A stretch of DNA of 5,358 nucleotides from Dehalococcoidia bacterium (GTDB lineage: Bacteria > Chloroflexota > Dehalococcoidia > JAENJB01): NCBI GenBank assembly GCA_030690705.1, contig JAUYGE010000094.1, positions 1 to 5,358 on the forward strand, in the 5' to 3' direction. Below, piece after piece: positions 1 through 5,358 of the stretch (the first letter of the stretch is position 1; every line of letters begins with the position of its first letter). The position numbers and the translations under genes were made by a program. The notes beneath the pieces were generated by a model that made no database searches, had not been told where the DNA came from, and saw nothing but the letters and a program-made list of their open reading frames with translations.

Positions 1-2006
1 CGGACAGGGATGTTCTGCAGGTTCGGCTCGCTGGAGGATAGACGACCGGTGGCAGTGCCCGTTTGGTTGAAGCTAGTATGCAACCGCCCGGTGCGAGTGT
101 TGACCAGCGCCGGAAAAGCATCGATATAGGTGGATTTCAGCTTTGCCATCTGGCGGTATTCGAGCATGAGGCCGATGAGCGGGTGTACCCCTTTCAGCGA
201 CTCGAGCACCGCCGCCTCGGTAGAGTAGCCACTCTTGGTGCGGCGCGGGCGCGGCAAGCCCAGTTCCTGGTAAAGGACGGCGCTGAGCTGCTGGGGGGAG
301 TTGACATTGAACTGGTGCCCCAGGCTATTATAGATATCTACCTCCAGCTTGCGAAGCTGCACCTCCATCTCACCGGAAAGCCGCTCGAACAGCCCGGTGT
401 CCAGGGCTATGCCGCTCTTCTCCATGTGGACCAGAACGGGCACCAGGGGCATCTCCACGTCGGTGAAGAGCGACCATATCCCCTCATTGCGGAGCTCATT
501 CTCCAGGATGTCCCTTAACATGAAGCTCACCACGGCACCGGTGCAGGCGTAGTCCGCAGCTTCCCTTATCTCCACCTGGGCCATGGAAATCTGTTTCCTG
601 CCGCTGCCGATAAGCTCGGTGATCGGCCTTATCTCCACACCCAGGCGAGTGAAGGCAACGGCCTTGAGGTCCAGCGCCCGTTCCCCCAGGAGGTGGGCGG
701 CTACCATGGTATCGAAGCCGAGGTTCTGAAGCCGCACCCCATACCTCTCCAGGAGAAGCATGTCGTACTTGCCGTTGTGGGCGATCTTCGACACTGCCGG
801 GTCCTCGAGAAGCGGCCTCAGCCGGTCGAGCACCTGGTCAAGAGCAAGCTGTTCAGACAGGATGGTATGTCCCACGGGTATGTAGTACGCCTCGTTCGGT
901 GACAGCGAGAGGGCTATGCCGACCATTTCCGCAGACATGGCATCCTTGCTGGTGGACTCCACGTCAAAGGCCAGCGACCCCATTCCCGCCAGGCGCGACA
1001 GCATGCTGTCGAGCTGTTCGGACGTGCTTACGACTGTGCTCTGTACGGAGAGTCCCGATGAACCAGGAGCGACAACGGCTGGGGCTACCTCCGGCAGGCC
1101 CGATGGTCCTTCCAATGGCAAGGCTAACGGGGCGAAGGTCTGGGGCAGACGGGGCAGCAACCTGACGAACTGCAACTCCCTGAAGAGCTCGGCCACCCGC
1201 GAGCGGTCATAGCCGCTCACCCGGCAGGCGTCCAGGTCCAGGGAAAGGGGTACAGAGGTAACAATGGTCACCAGTTCCTTGTTACGTTTCACCTGGTCGT
1301 CCCTGCCCCGCAGGAGCTCCTGCAATCTCGGCGGAGAGAGCTCTTCCAGGTGAGCGAAGACGCCCTCGACGCTGCCGTACAAGGCGAGCAGGCGAGCGGC
1401 GGTCTTCTCGCCTACCCCGGGCACCCCGGGTATGTTGTCCGATGGGTCTCCGGTGAGGGCCTTGAAGTCGATCAGCTGAGCGGGTTCAAGGCCGTACTTC
1501 TGGCGCACCGCCACCTCATCGTAGAGCATGGTTTCGCCGAAGGTGCGCTGCGGGGAGAGCACCTTCACCGGCGGCGACACAAGCTGCAGGGCGTCCATGT
1601 CGCCGGTGATGATGATGGTGTCCACGCCCTGAGCGGCGGCCTGCTGACTCAGGGTACCCAGTACGTCGTCGGCCTCATAGCCCTCTATTTCGTAGATAGG
1701 TATCTGAAAGGCCTCCACCACCTGGCGCACCCGGCCGAACTGGCCTCTCAGCTCGTCCGGGGTCTCGGGGCGCTGCTCTTTGTATTCCTTGAACTGCTTA
1801 TGACGGAAGGTAGGCGCAGCCATGTCGAAGGCCACGGCGCAGTAAGTGGGCTTGAGCTCGTTGAGCACCTTGAGCAGCATGCTGGCGAAGCCGTTCACCG
1901 CGTTGACTATCTCCCCGGTCTGAGGCACGGTCATCATCGGGATGGCATGGTAGGCACGATGCACCAGGGCATGCCCGTCGAAGAGGACGAGGAGAGGTCT
2001 TTCCAT
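1..2006 (-). CDS. polA: DNA polymerase I, N-terminal 668 residues (3' end beyond window)
   Basis: Family A DNA polymerase for primer removal, gap filling and excision repair. Reading leftwards from the ATG at 2006-2004, the frame stays open for 668 codons to the window edge. The 5'-nuclease domain (about residues 1-290) has FDGHALVHRAYHA (Asp10), GYEADD (110-114), ITGDMDALQLV (134-143) and GDPSDNIPGVPGVGEKTA (186-203). A Pro/Ala/Ser-rich linker (about 290-325) follows, then a 3'-5' exonuclease domain with Exo I DVE (348-350) and Exo II NGKYD (411-415). At Exo III, where YxxxD is expected, the sequence reads YACTG (486-490), so the metal-binding Asp is Gly. The polymerase domain begins around 515 and reaches TGRLSSSEPNLQNIPV (653-668); palm motifs A and C lie outside the window. 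The domain layout and length so far match the three-domain E. coli type. The start is fixed by Asp10: the next in-frame Met codons (24, 25) would remove it. The missing end is due to the window edge, not a visible break. Confidence 0.97.
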   Translation of the reverse strand, partial: MERPLLVLFDGHALVHRAYHAIPMMTVPQTGEIVNAVNGFASMLLKVLNELKPTYCAVAFDMAAPTFRHKQFKEYKEQRPETPDELRGQFGRVRQVVEAFQIPIYEIEGYEADDVLGTLSQQAAAQGVDTIIITGDMDALQLVSPPVKVLSPQRTFGETMLYDEVAVRQKYGLEPAQLIDFKALTGDPSDNIPGVPGVGEKTAARLLALYGSVEGVFAHLEELSPPRLQELLRGRDDQVKRNKELVTIVTSVPLSLDLDACRVSGYDRSRVAELFRELQFVRLLPRLPQTFAPLALPLEGPSGLPEVAPAVVAPGSSGLSVQSTVVSTSEQLDSMLSRLAGMGSLAFDVESTSKDAMSAEMVGIALSLSPNEAYYIPVGHTILSEQLALDQVLDRLRPLLEDPAVSKIAHNGKYDMLLLERYGVRLQNLGFDTMVAAHLLGERALDLKAVAFTRLGVEIRPITELIGSGRKQISMAQVEIREAADYACTGAVVSFMLRDILENELRNEGIWSLFTDVEMPLVPVLVHMEKSGIALDTGLFERLSGEMEVQLRKLEVDIYNSLGHQFNVNSPQQLSAVLYQELGLPRPRRTKSGYSTEAAVLESLKGVHPLIGLMLEYRQMAKLKSTYIDAFPALVNTRTGRLHTSFNQTGTATGRLSSSEPNLQNIPV

Positions 2007-2015
2007 AGATGTTCT

Positions 2016-2021
2016 ATTATA
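2016..2021 (-). promoter_or_regulatory. polA -10 box, probable leaderless transcript
   Basis: On the minus strand this hexamer is a perfect TATAAT. Only nine bases separate it from the polA ATG at 2006. With normal -10 to start spacing, transcription would begin about 0-4 bases before the ATG, leaving almost no 5' leader. The intervening bases (agaacatct) contain no Shine-Dalgarno-like sequence. No convincing -35 hexamer is seen 16-18 bp upstream; the nearest resemblance (aggaca, at 2048-2043) is 21 bp away. Confidence 0.6.
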
Positions 2022-2056
2022 CACCGAGAGCTCCGACCCCTTTGTCCTGTCATTAC

Positions 2057-2076
2057 CCCGAAAACACGCCTTCGGG
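2057..2076. other. small hairpin in the polA/argF intergenic region
   Basis: CCCGAA (2057-2062) and TTCGGG (2071-2076) form a six-base-pair stem around an eight-base loop, about 35 bp upstream of the polA -10 box. There is no following T-run, so it does not look like an intrinsic terminator in either direction. It may be part of the repeat-rich spacer or a protein-binding palindrome; its role is unknown. Confidence 0.3.
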
Positions 2077-2085
2077 CACCGCCCT

Positions 2086-2175
2086 GTCATTGCGAGCGAA
2101 GCGAAGCAATCTCCGGGCCCGTATGACCCAGAGCCGTGTGAGATTGCTTCGTCGCCTCCGGCTCCTCGCAATGAC
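2086..2175. repeat. 90-bp palindromic intergenic repeat (REP/MITE-like)
   Basis: The left arm (2086-2112) and right arm (2141-2175) are inverted copies. The outer 11 bases GTCATTGCGAG and the inner 11 bases CGAAGCAATCT match perfectly between the arms. The middles differ: five bases (CGAAG) on the left and thirteen (GAGCCGGAGGCGA) on the right, the latter with its own small dyad. A 28-base spacer separates the arms. Bases resembling this (cattgcgag...gaagcaatc) are, from general knowledge, a frequent non-coding repeat in several bacterial groups, and its translation often appears as spurious arginine-rich 'proteins' with RSRRRRSN or LLRFARND. That translation is present here on the minus strand and should not be called a gene. 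It encodes no transposase and has no clear target-site duplication at its ends. Confidence 0.85.
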
Positions 2176-2206
2176 TGGGGGGAGAGCGTGGGATGGCTCC
2201 TTTCCC

Positions 2207-2233
2207 TTGACGTCATAGCTGCAAGAGTATAGT
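2207..2233 (+). promoter_or_regulatory. candidate argF promoter
   Basis: TTGACG (2207-2212, five of six consensus bases) is followed by TATAGT (2228-2233, five of six) with a 15-bp spacer. The overlapping TAGTAT (2230-2235) would give 17 bp spacing with four of six matches. Transcription would begin near 2240, giving a leader of about 20 bases. A 15-bp imperfect palindrome, GAGTATAGTATTCTC (2225-2239, one mismatched pair), overlaps the -10 and could be an operator, but it does not clearly resemble an ArgR box. Confidence 0.5.
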
Positions 2234-2249
2234 ATTCTCCCGTTTGTTT

Positions 2250-2258
2250 GAGAGAGAG
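2250..2258 (+). promoter_or_regulatory. weak ribosome binding site of argF
   Basis: The purine run GAGAGAGAG ends two bases before the argF ATG. It pairs only partly with the anti-Shine-Dalgarno sequence, so initiation may be modest, but it is the only candidate and supports the ATG at 2261. Confidence 0.4.
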
Positions 2259-2260
2259 CT

Positions 2261-3190
2261 ATGAAGAGCAAGGACCTGGTCTCAGTCACAGATTTGAGCG
2301 CGGCGGAGATAAAGCATCTCCTCACTCTGGCAGCGGAGATGAAGCGGGGAAGTCCGTCTCAGCCCCATGCCACGCTGAAGGGTAAGATGCTGGCGCTGGT
2401 TTTCGAGAAGCCCTCCCTGCGAACGCGGGTGAGCTTCGAGGTCGCCATGAGCCAGCTCGGCGGGCAGGCCATCTACCTGTCGCCAGTGGAGGTAGGTCTG
2501 GGGCGGCGCGAGCCGGTACCCGATGTCGCCAGGGTGCTCAGCCGGTATGTCGATGCTATTGCTGCGCGCACCTTCTCCCACGAGAACGTGGCCCTTCTTG
2601 CCCGTTTCTCCAGCGTACCGGTGATCAACGCTCTATCGGATGAAGAGCACCCCTGCCAGGCACTGGCCGACCTGCTCACCATCTTCGAAAAGAAGGGTAA
2701 ACTCGCGGGACTGACCCTCACCTATGTAGGCGATGGCAACAACGTGTCCAATAGCCTGCTCCTGGCCTGTGCTCTGGTGGGAATGAACTTCCGCTTCGCC
2801 GGTCCCCAGGGCTACTGGCCTCCGGAGAGGATAATGCGCCAGGCGAAGAGGCTGGCTTCCCGCTCCGGCTCTCTCGTCTCGTGCACCGACGAGGTGCGAG
2901 AGGCCGTACAGGGTGCTGATGCGGTGTACACCGATGTCTGGACGAGCATGGGGCAGGAGGCGGAGCGAGAGAAGAGGCAAAAGGACTTTAAGGGCTACCA
3001 GGTCGATACCGGTCTGTTCTCCCTGTCCGCCGCCGATGCCTTGCTGATGCATCCGATGCCTGTCCACTATGGGGAGGAGATGGCGGAGGGGATGAGCGAC
3101 ATCCCTCAATCCGTCCTGTTCGACCAGGCGGAAAACCGTCTCCACCTCCAGAAGGCGCTTCTCCTCGACATGATAGGCGAATGCCCCTGA
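2261..3190 (+). CDS. argF: ornithine carbamoyltransferase (HPMP variant)
   Basis: Predicted cytosolic enzyme converting ornithine and carbamoyl phosphate to citrulline in arginine synthesis. The 309 residues fit the usual 300-340. The carbamoyl-phosphate half carries FEKPSLRTRVSFE (48-60, the STRTR loop with Leu for Thr), LGRREPVPD (80-88), RTFSHE (103-108) and HPCQ (130-133). GDGNNVSNSL (157-166) is the conserved inter-domain segment. The ornithine half has DVWTSMG (225-231); the SMG loop is what separates this family from aspartate carbamoyltransferase. The family motif HCLP reads HPMP (264-267), replacing the cysteine that contacts ornithine, followed by VHYGEE. The frame is intact and ends in TGA. 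The gene is divergent from polA and 135 bp before der, with no other arginine genes in view. By SMG and HPCQ it is best called ArgF, but a related carbamoyltransferase with a different amine substrate cannot be ruled out. Confidence 0.88.
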   Translation: MKSKDLVSVTDLSAAEIKHLLTLAAEMKRGSPSQPHATLKGKMLALVFEKPSLRTRVSFEVAMSQLGGQAIYLSPVEVGLGRREPVPDVARVLSRYVDAIAARTFSHENVALLARFSSVPVINALSDEEHPCQALADLLTIFEKKGKLAGLTLTYVGDGNNVSNSLLLACALVGMNFRFAGPQGYWPPERIMRQAKRLASRSGSLVSCTDEVREAVQGADAVYTDVWTSMGQEAEREKRQKDFKGYQVDTGLFSLSAADALLMHPMPVHYGEEMAEGMSDIPQSVLFDQAENRLHLQKALLLDMIGECP

Positions 3191-3198
3191 CGCCTGCC

Positions 3199-3208
3199 TG
3201 CCGCGGCA
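3199..3208. other. short palindrome just after argF
   Basis: TGCCGCGGCA is a perfect 10-bp palindrome beginning eight bases after the argF stop. It has no loop and no T-run, so it is a poor terminator candidate; it may simply reflect G+C-rich spacer sequence. Confidence 0.2.
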
Positions 3209-3218
3209 TGAGGTTGCG

Positions 3219-3264
3219 CCGTTCGTGGTGGGCCCTTCGACAAGCTCAAGGGCGAACGGACCAC
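3219..3264. repeat. palindromic intergenic repeat downstream of argF
   Basis: CCGTTCG (3219-3225) pairs with CGAACGG (3253-3259), and inside it CCCTT (3233-3237) pairs with AAGGG (3248-3252) around CGACAAGCTC. An alternative pairing uses GTGGT (3225-3229) with ACCAC (3260-3264). The core CCCTTCGACAAGCTCAAGGG resembles, from general knowledge, a dispersed palindromic repeat seen in many bacterial and metagenomic genomes. It is unrelated in sequence to the 90-bp repeat upstream of argF. It could act as a transcript-end hairpin for argF, but no T-run follows. Confidence 0.75.
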
Positions 3265-3279
3265 TCTCAGTAGCTAGTA

Positions 3280-3298
3280 TTGACAGAAGTGATAAGAT
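3280..3298 (+). promoter_or_regulatory. weak promoter candidate for der-plsY-gpsA
   Basis: A perfect TTGACA (3280-3285) is present but has no good -10 at 16-18 bp. TAAGAT (3293-3298, four of six) could serve as a -10 on its own, in the manner of the polA promoter; transcription would then start near 3305, about 20 bases before the der GTG. The two elements cannot work together because only seven bases separate them. The operon probably starts in this gap, but the exact promoter is unsure. Confidence 0.3.
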
Positions 3299-3311
3299 GT
3301 ATGGAGCGTTT

Positions 3312-3316
3312 AGAGG
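3312..3316 (+). promoter_or_regulatory. possible ribosome binding site of der
   Basis: AGAGG lies nine bases before the GTG at 3326. An in-frame TAG at 3311-3313 means der cannot begin further upstream, and there is no in-frame ATG nearby. GTG codons at 3332 and 3335 are the alternatives, but they are closer to the G-rich sequence and have less suitable spacing. Confidence 0.45.
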
Positions 3317-3325
3317 CGCGGGCCG

Positions 3326-4648
3326 GTGGGTGTGGTGTCTAGGCCGATAGTGGCTATCGTGGGGCGGCCCAATGTGGGGAAGTCGGCCCTTTTCAACCGG
3401 CTGGTGGGAAGACCTCTGGCTATTGTAGAAGACTTGCCGGGGACGACCCGGGACCGCATGTTCGCTGACCTGTCGTTTCAGGGGAGGGATCTGACTGTGG
3501 TGGATACCGGCGGGTTCGAAGCGAGGCCGGCCTCAAGTCTGGCCGAGAAAGTGCAATCCCAGTTAGATATGGCAATGGCCGAGGCAGATGGCATCATTCT
3601 GGCGGTGGACATTCAAGAAGGTCTCATGCCAGGCGATCAAGAAATGGCTGAGCGGCTGCGCCGGCACGGGAAGCCCGTCGTGGTGGCTGCGAACAAGTCA
3701 GACCACCCCAGGCACGACAGCCTGGCGGCTGAGTTCTACCGCCTTGGGATGGGTGAGCCGGTAGCTGTGAGCGCCTTCCACGACCGTGGCATTACGGATC
3801 TCATGGAACGGGTATCGTCTAATCTGCCCCCAACTGAAGTCTCGGCGCCGGAGATTCTGGCAGATATCAAGATTGCCATCGCCGGACGGCCCAATGTGGG
3901 CAAGTCCCTGCTTCTCAATTCCTTCCTGGGTACCCAAAGGGCCATTGTGGATGAACAGCCGGGGACGACGCGGGACGCCGTCGATACCGTCCTCGTGTAC
4001 GGTGACCGGCGCCTCTTATTGATAGATACGGCGGGACTGCGGAAGAGGGGGAGGATCGAGCCCGGCGTCGAGAAGTACAGCGCCCTCCGTTCCATCCGGG
4101 CTATCGCCCGCTCCGATGTGGTACTGCTGGTGATTGACGCCACCGAGCCCGATACCATTCAGGACTGGCATATCGCCGGCTATATCCAGCAGGCTCTGAA
4201 GGGGATGGTGGTGGTGGTCAACAAGTGGGACCTCGCCCAAGGCGTTGACCGCCTGGAGCTGACACAAGGGTTGCAGCGCCGGTTGCGTTTCATGCCGGGC
4301 ACTCCCGTCCTGTTCACATCGGCCCTGCTGGGACAGAGAGTAGGCGAAGTCCTGCCCCAGGTCATCACTGTTTACGAGGAGCGGAACAAGCGCGTTCCCG
4401 ACCAGGTGCTTGATGCCTATATCAAAGAGGCGGTAGCCTCTCACAATCTCCCTCGCTCAGGCAAGAAGGAGTTCGCCCTGTTCAAGGTATCTCAGGTGGG
4501 GGTCAATCCTCCTACCTTTCTCTTCGTGGTCAACGATGCCCGCATGGTGAATTTTTCCTACCGGCGGTTCCTGGTGAACAGACTGCGAGAGCTGTTCGGC
4601 TTCGCCGGCACGCCACTGAGGTTCATCTTTCAGGACCGAGGTGAATGA
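3326..4648 (+). CDS. der: ribosome biogenesis GTPase Der (EngA)
   Basis: Essential double-GTPase that binds the 50S subunit late in its assembly. The 440 residues match the family length and all expected motifs are present. GTPase domain 1 has GRPNVGKS (13-20), GTTRD (39-43), DTGG (60-63), NKSD (123-126) and a G5 SA (149-150). GTPase domain 2 has GRPNVGKS (187-194), GTTRD (213-217), DTAG (234-237), NKWD (299-302) and SA (332-333). The C-terminal KH-like domain (about 350-437) contains the typical NPPTFLFVVND, FSYRRFLVNRLRE and FGFAGTPLR segments. The start is a GTG; two further in-frame GTGs at codons 3 and 4 make the first few residues uncertain, but the P-loop begins at residue 13, so nothing functional is affected. 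The stop is eight bases before plsY, and the plsY ribosome binding site overlaps the der stop codon, so the two genes are likely translated from one message. Nothing is truncated or odd in the coding sequence. Confidence 0.97.
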   Translation: MGVVSRPIVAIVGRPNVGKSALFNRLVGRPLAIVEDLPGTTRDRMFADLSFQGRDLTVVDTGGFEARPASSLAEKVQSQLDMAMAEADGIILAVDIQEGLMPGDQEMAERLRRHGKPVVVAANKSDHPRHDSLAAEFYRLGMGEPVAVSAFHDRGITDLMERVSSNLPPTEVSAPEILADIKIAIAGRPNVGKSLLLNSFLGTQRAIVDEQPGTTRDAVDTVLVYGDRRLLLIDTAGLRKRGRIEPGVEKYSALRSIRAIARSDVVLLVIDATEPDTIQDWHIAGYIQQALKGMVVVVNKWDLAQGVDRLELTQGLQRRLRFMPGTPVLFTSALLGQRVGEVLPQVITVYEERNKRVPDQVLDAYIKEAVASHNLPRSGKKEFALFKVSQVGVNPPTFLFVVNDARMVNFSYRRFLVNRLRELFGFAGTPLRFIFQDRGE

Positions 4649-4653
4649 GGTGA
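4647..4653 (+). promoter_or_regulatory. ribosome binding site of plsY overlapping the der stop
   Basis: GAGGTGA is the best Shine-Dalgarno in the window. Its first two bases are the last two of the der TGA stop, and it lies three bases before the plsY ATG at 4657. The arrangement suggests translational coupling between der and plsY and decides the plsY start. Confidence 0.65.
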
Positions 4654-4656
4654 ATA

Positions 4657-5313
4657 ATGAGTGACATTATCTTTGCCCTGGTGGCCATCCTTCTCTTCGG
4701 CTATCTGCTCGGCTCCATTCCCTTCGGCTTCATTCTCACCCAGCTATTTCGCGGTGTCGATGTCACCTCCCAGGGTAGCGGGCGAACGGGGGCTACCAAT
4801 GTGCTCCGGGCCGCCGGCTGGAAGGCTGCCGTCGCGGTAGTGCTGCTGGATGCCGCCAAGGCGGCTAGTGCAGTTTATCTCTCCAAGATCATCATCGGTG
4901 CGAACGACCAGCTCGTGGCCGAGGGCATCTATCTCTTTCGAGGGGCGCAGATCCTGGCTGCTATGGCGGCAGTGGTGGGACACAACTGGTCGATCTTCCT
5001 CGATTTCAAGGGGGGCCGAGGTGTAGTAGCTTTCCTGGGCGGCCTCTTCGCCCTCTCTCCTGCCGCAGCCTTATTCGGTGGGGAGATGCTCCTACTGGTC
5101 GCCGGCCTGACCCGTTATGTCTCCCTGGGCTCGCTGGTTGGGACAGTGGCGGCCTGGGCCTTGCTGGTGCCTCTGGTGCTCTTCAATCGCCAGCCTGCCG
5201 AGTACCTTCTCTATGCCCTCGCCGGGGCGCTCCTCATCCTCTTTCAACACCGGGACAACGTCTCCCGGCTGCTTGCCGGGACTGAACGGAAGATGGGGAA
5301 GACCAGAGGCTGA
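4657..5313 (+). CDS. plsY: acyl-phosphate:glycerol-3-phosphate acyltransferase PlsY
   Basis: Integral membrane enzyme that transfers an acyl group from acyl phosphate to sn-glycerol 3-phosphate, giving lysophosphatidate, the first step of phospholipid synthesis in most bacteria. The 218 residues are typical or slightly long. The first membrane segment (about 4-29) ends in GSIPFG (19-24). The family's three conserved cytosolic motifs are visible: SGRTGATNVLRAAG (41-54; the usual SGNxGATN with Arg for Asn), GHNWSIFLDFKGGRGV (108-123; the usual KGGKG with Arg for Lys), and HRDNVSRLLAGTERK (198-212). Hydrophobic stretches near 56-75, 96-107, 124-150, 154-177 and 181-196 account for the remaining membrane passes. 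A somewhat polar insertion, about 80-95, lies between the second and third segments. It follows der by 8 bp and precedes the probable gpsA, whose product would supply its glycerol 3-phosphate substrate; this gene order supports the assignment. Confidence 0.95.
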   Translation: MSDIIFALVAILLFGYLLGSIPFGFILTQLFRGVDVTSQGSGRTGATNVLRAAGWKAAVAVVLLDAAKAASAVYLSKIIIGANDQLVAEGIYLFRGAQILAAMAAVVGHNWSIFLDFKGGRGVVAFLGGLFALSPAAALFGGEMLLLVAGLTRYVSLGSLVGTVAAWALLVPLVLFNRQPAEYLLYALAGALLILFQHRDNVSRLLAGTERKMGKTRG

Positions 5314-5339
5314 CCCACCGGTAAGCCTCACCCGCAGTC

Positions 5340-5358
5340 ATGCCCAAGATAGCCATCC
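5340..5358 (+). CDS. gpsA: start of probable glycerol-3-phosphate dehydrogenase (partial)
   Basis: Only six codons (MPKIAI) are in the window. They match the usual beginning of GpsA, where a lysine and a short beta strand lead into the NAD(P)-binding glycine loop, and gpsA commonly follows plsY. An in-frame TAA at 5322-5324 prevents an earlier start. The gene lies 26 bp after plsY. No clear Shine-Dalgarno precedes it, so it may rely on coupling to plsY translation. Six residues cannot prove the family; any Rossmann-fold protein could begin this way. Confidence 0.45.

Noticed and set aside
1350..2126. Long plus-strand open frame (258 codons) opposite the start of polA
   Set aside because: It lies entirely antisense to well-conserved PolA 5'-nuclease motifs and runs into the intergenic repeat; its His/Leu/Gly-rich translation shows no recognisable domain. 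It is a shadow of G+C-rich coding sequence.
2086..2175. CRISPR repeat or insertion sequence
   Set aside because: Only two arms in inverted orientation, no regular direct repeats with spacers, and no transposase or clear target-site duplication.
2053..2325. Minus-strand open frame (90 codons) over the polA/argF spacer
   Set aside because: Its middle is the translated palindromic repeat (arginine-rich RSRRRRSN and LLRFARND segments) and its start overlaps argF antisense. Such translations are common false genes.
2633..3145. Minus-strand open frame (170 codons) opposite argF
   Set aside because: Fully antisense to argF motifs, with no independent domain or ribosome binding site visible.
3191..3270. 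Rho-independent terminator for argF
   Set aside because: Stems are present, but no T-run follows any of them on the plus strand, so an intrinsic terminator cannot be supported.
3297..3350. Possible 17-codon leader peptide starting at ATG 3297 and overlapping the der start out of frame
   Set aside because: No Shine-Dalgarno, no regulatory codon run, and the length is expected by chance; kept only as a remote coupling possibility.

Overview
The window looks like a housekeeping stretch of a bacterial chromosome with moderately high G+C. It holds four clear protein genes and the first few codons of a fifth. Left to right these are: polA (minus strand, its 3' part cut off by the left edge), a 254-bp divergent intergenic region, argF (plus), a 135-bp gap, der, plsY, and the start of a probable gpsA (all plus). 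I see no tRNA, rRNA, CRISPR array, phage gene, transposase or recognisable defence system.

Organism: the der-plsY-gpsA order, the arginine-containing PlsY motif (SGRTGATN), a leaderless-looking polA promoter and two kinds of short palindromic intergenic repeat (one containing GTCATTGCGAG / CGAAGCAATCT, the other CCCTTCGACAAGCTC) together suggest an uncultured member of the Chloroflexota, perhaps Dehalococcoidia. This is an inference from gene order and repeat style, not a proven placement.

How the genes relate: PolA serves DNA repair and Okazaki-fragment processing. ArgF makes citrulline for arginine synthesis. Der is a tandem-GTPase 50S ribosome assembly factor. PlsY and the putative GpsA form a short phospholipid module, in which GpsA makes sn-glycerol 3-phosphate and PlsY acylates it. 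der and plsY are 8 bp apart and the next gene starts 26 bp after plsY, so the three are probably co-transcribed. argF is separated from both neighbours by repeat-bearing spacers and is probably its own unit.

Points worth a second look: the Exo III aspartate of PolA is a glycine; the usual HCLP motif of ornithine carbamoyltransferase reads HPMP; polA has a near-consensus -10 box only nine bases from its ATG and no Shine-Dalgarno; and argF is bracketed by two different palindromic repeats. I found no convincing undescribed multi-gene system.
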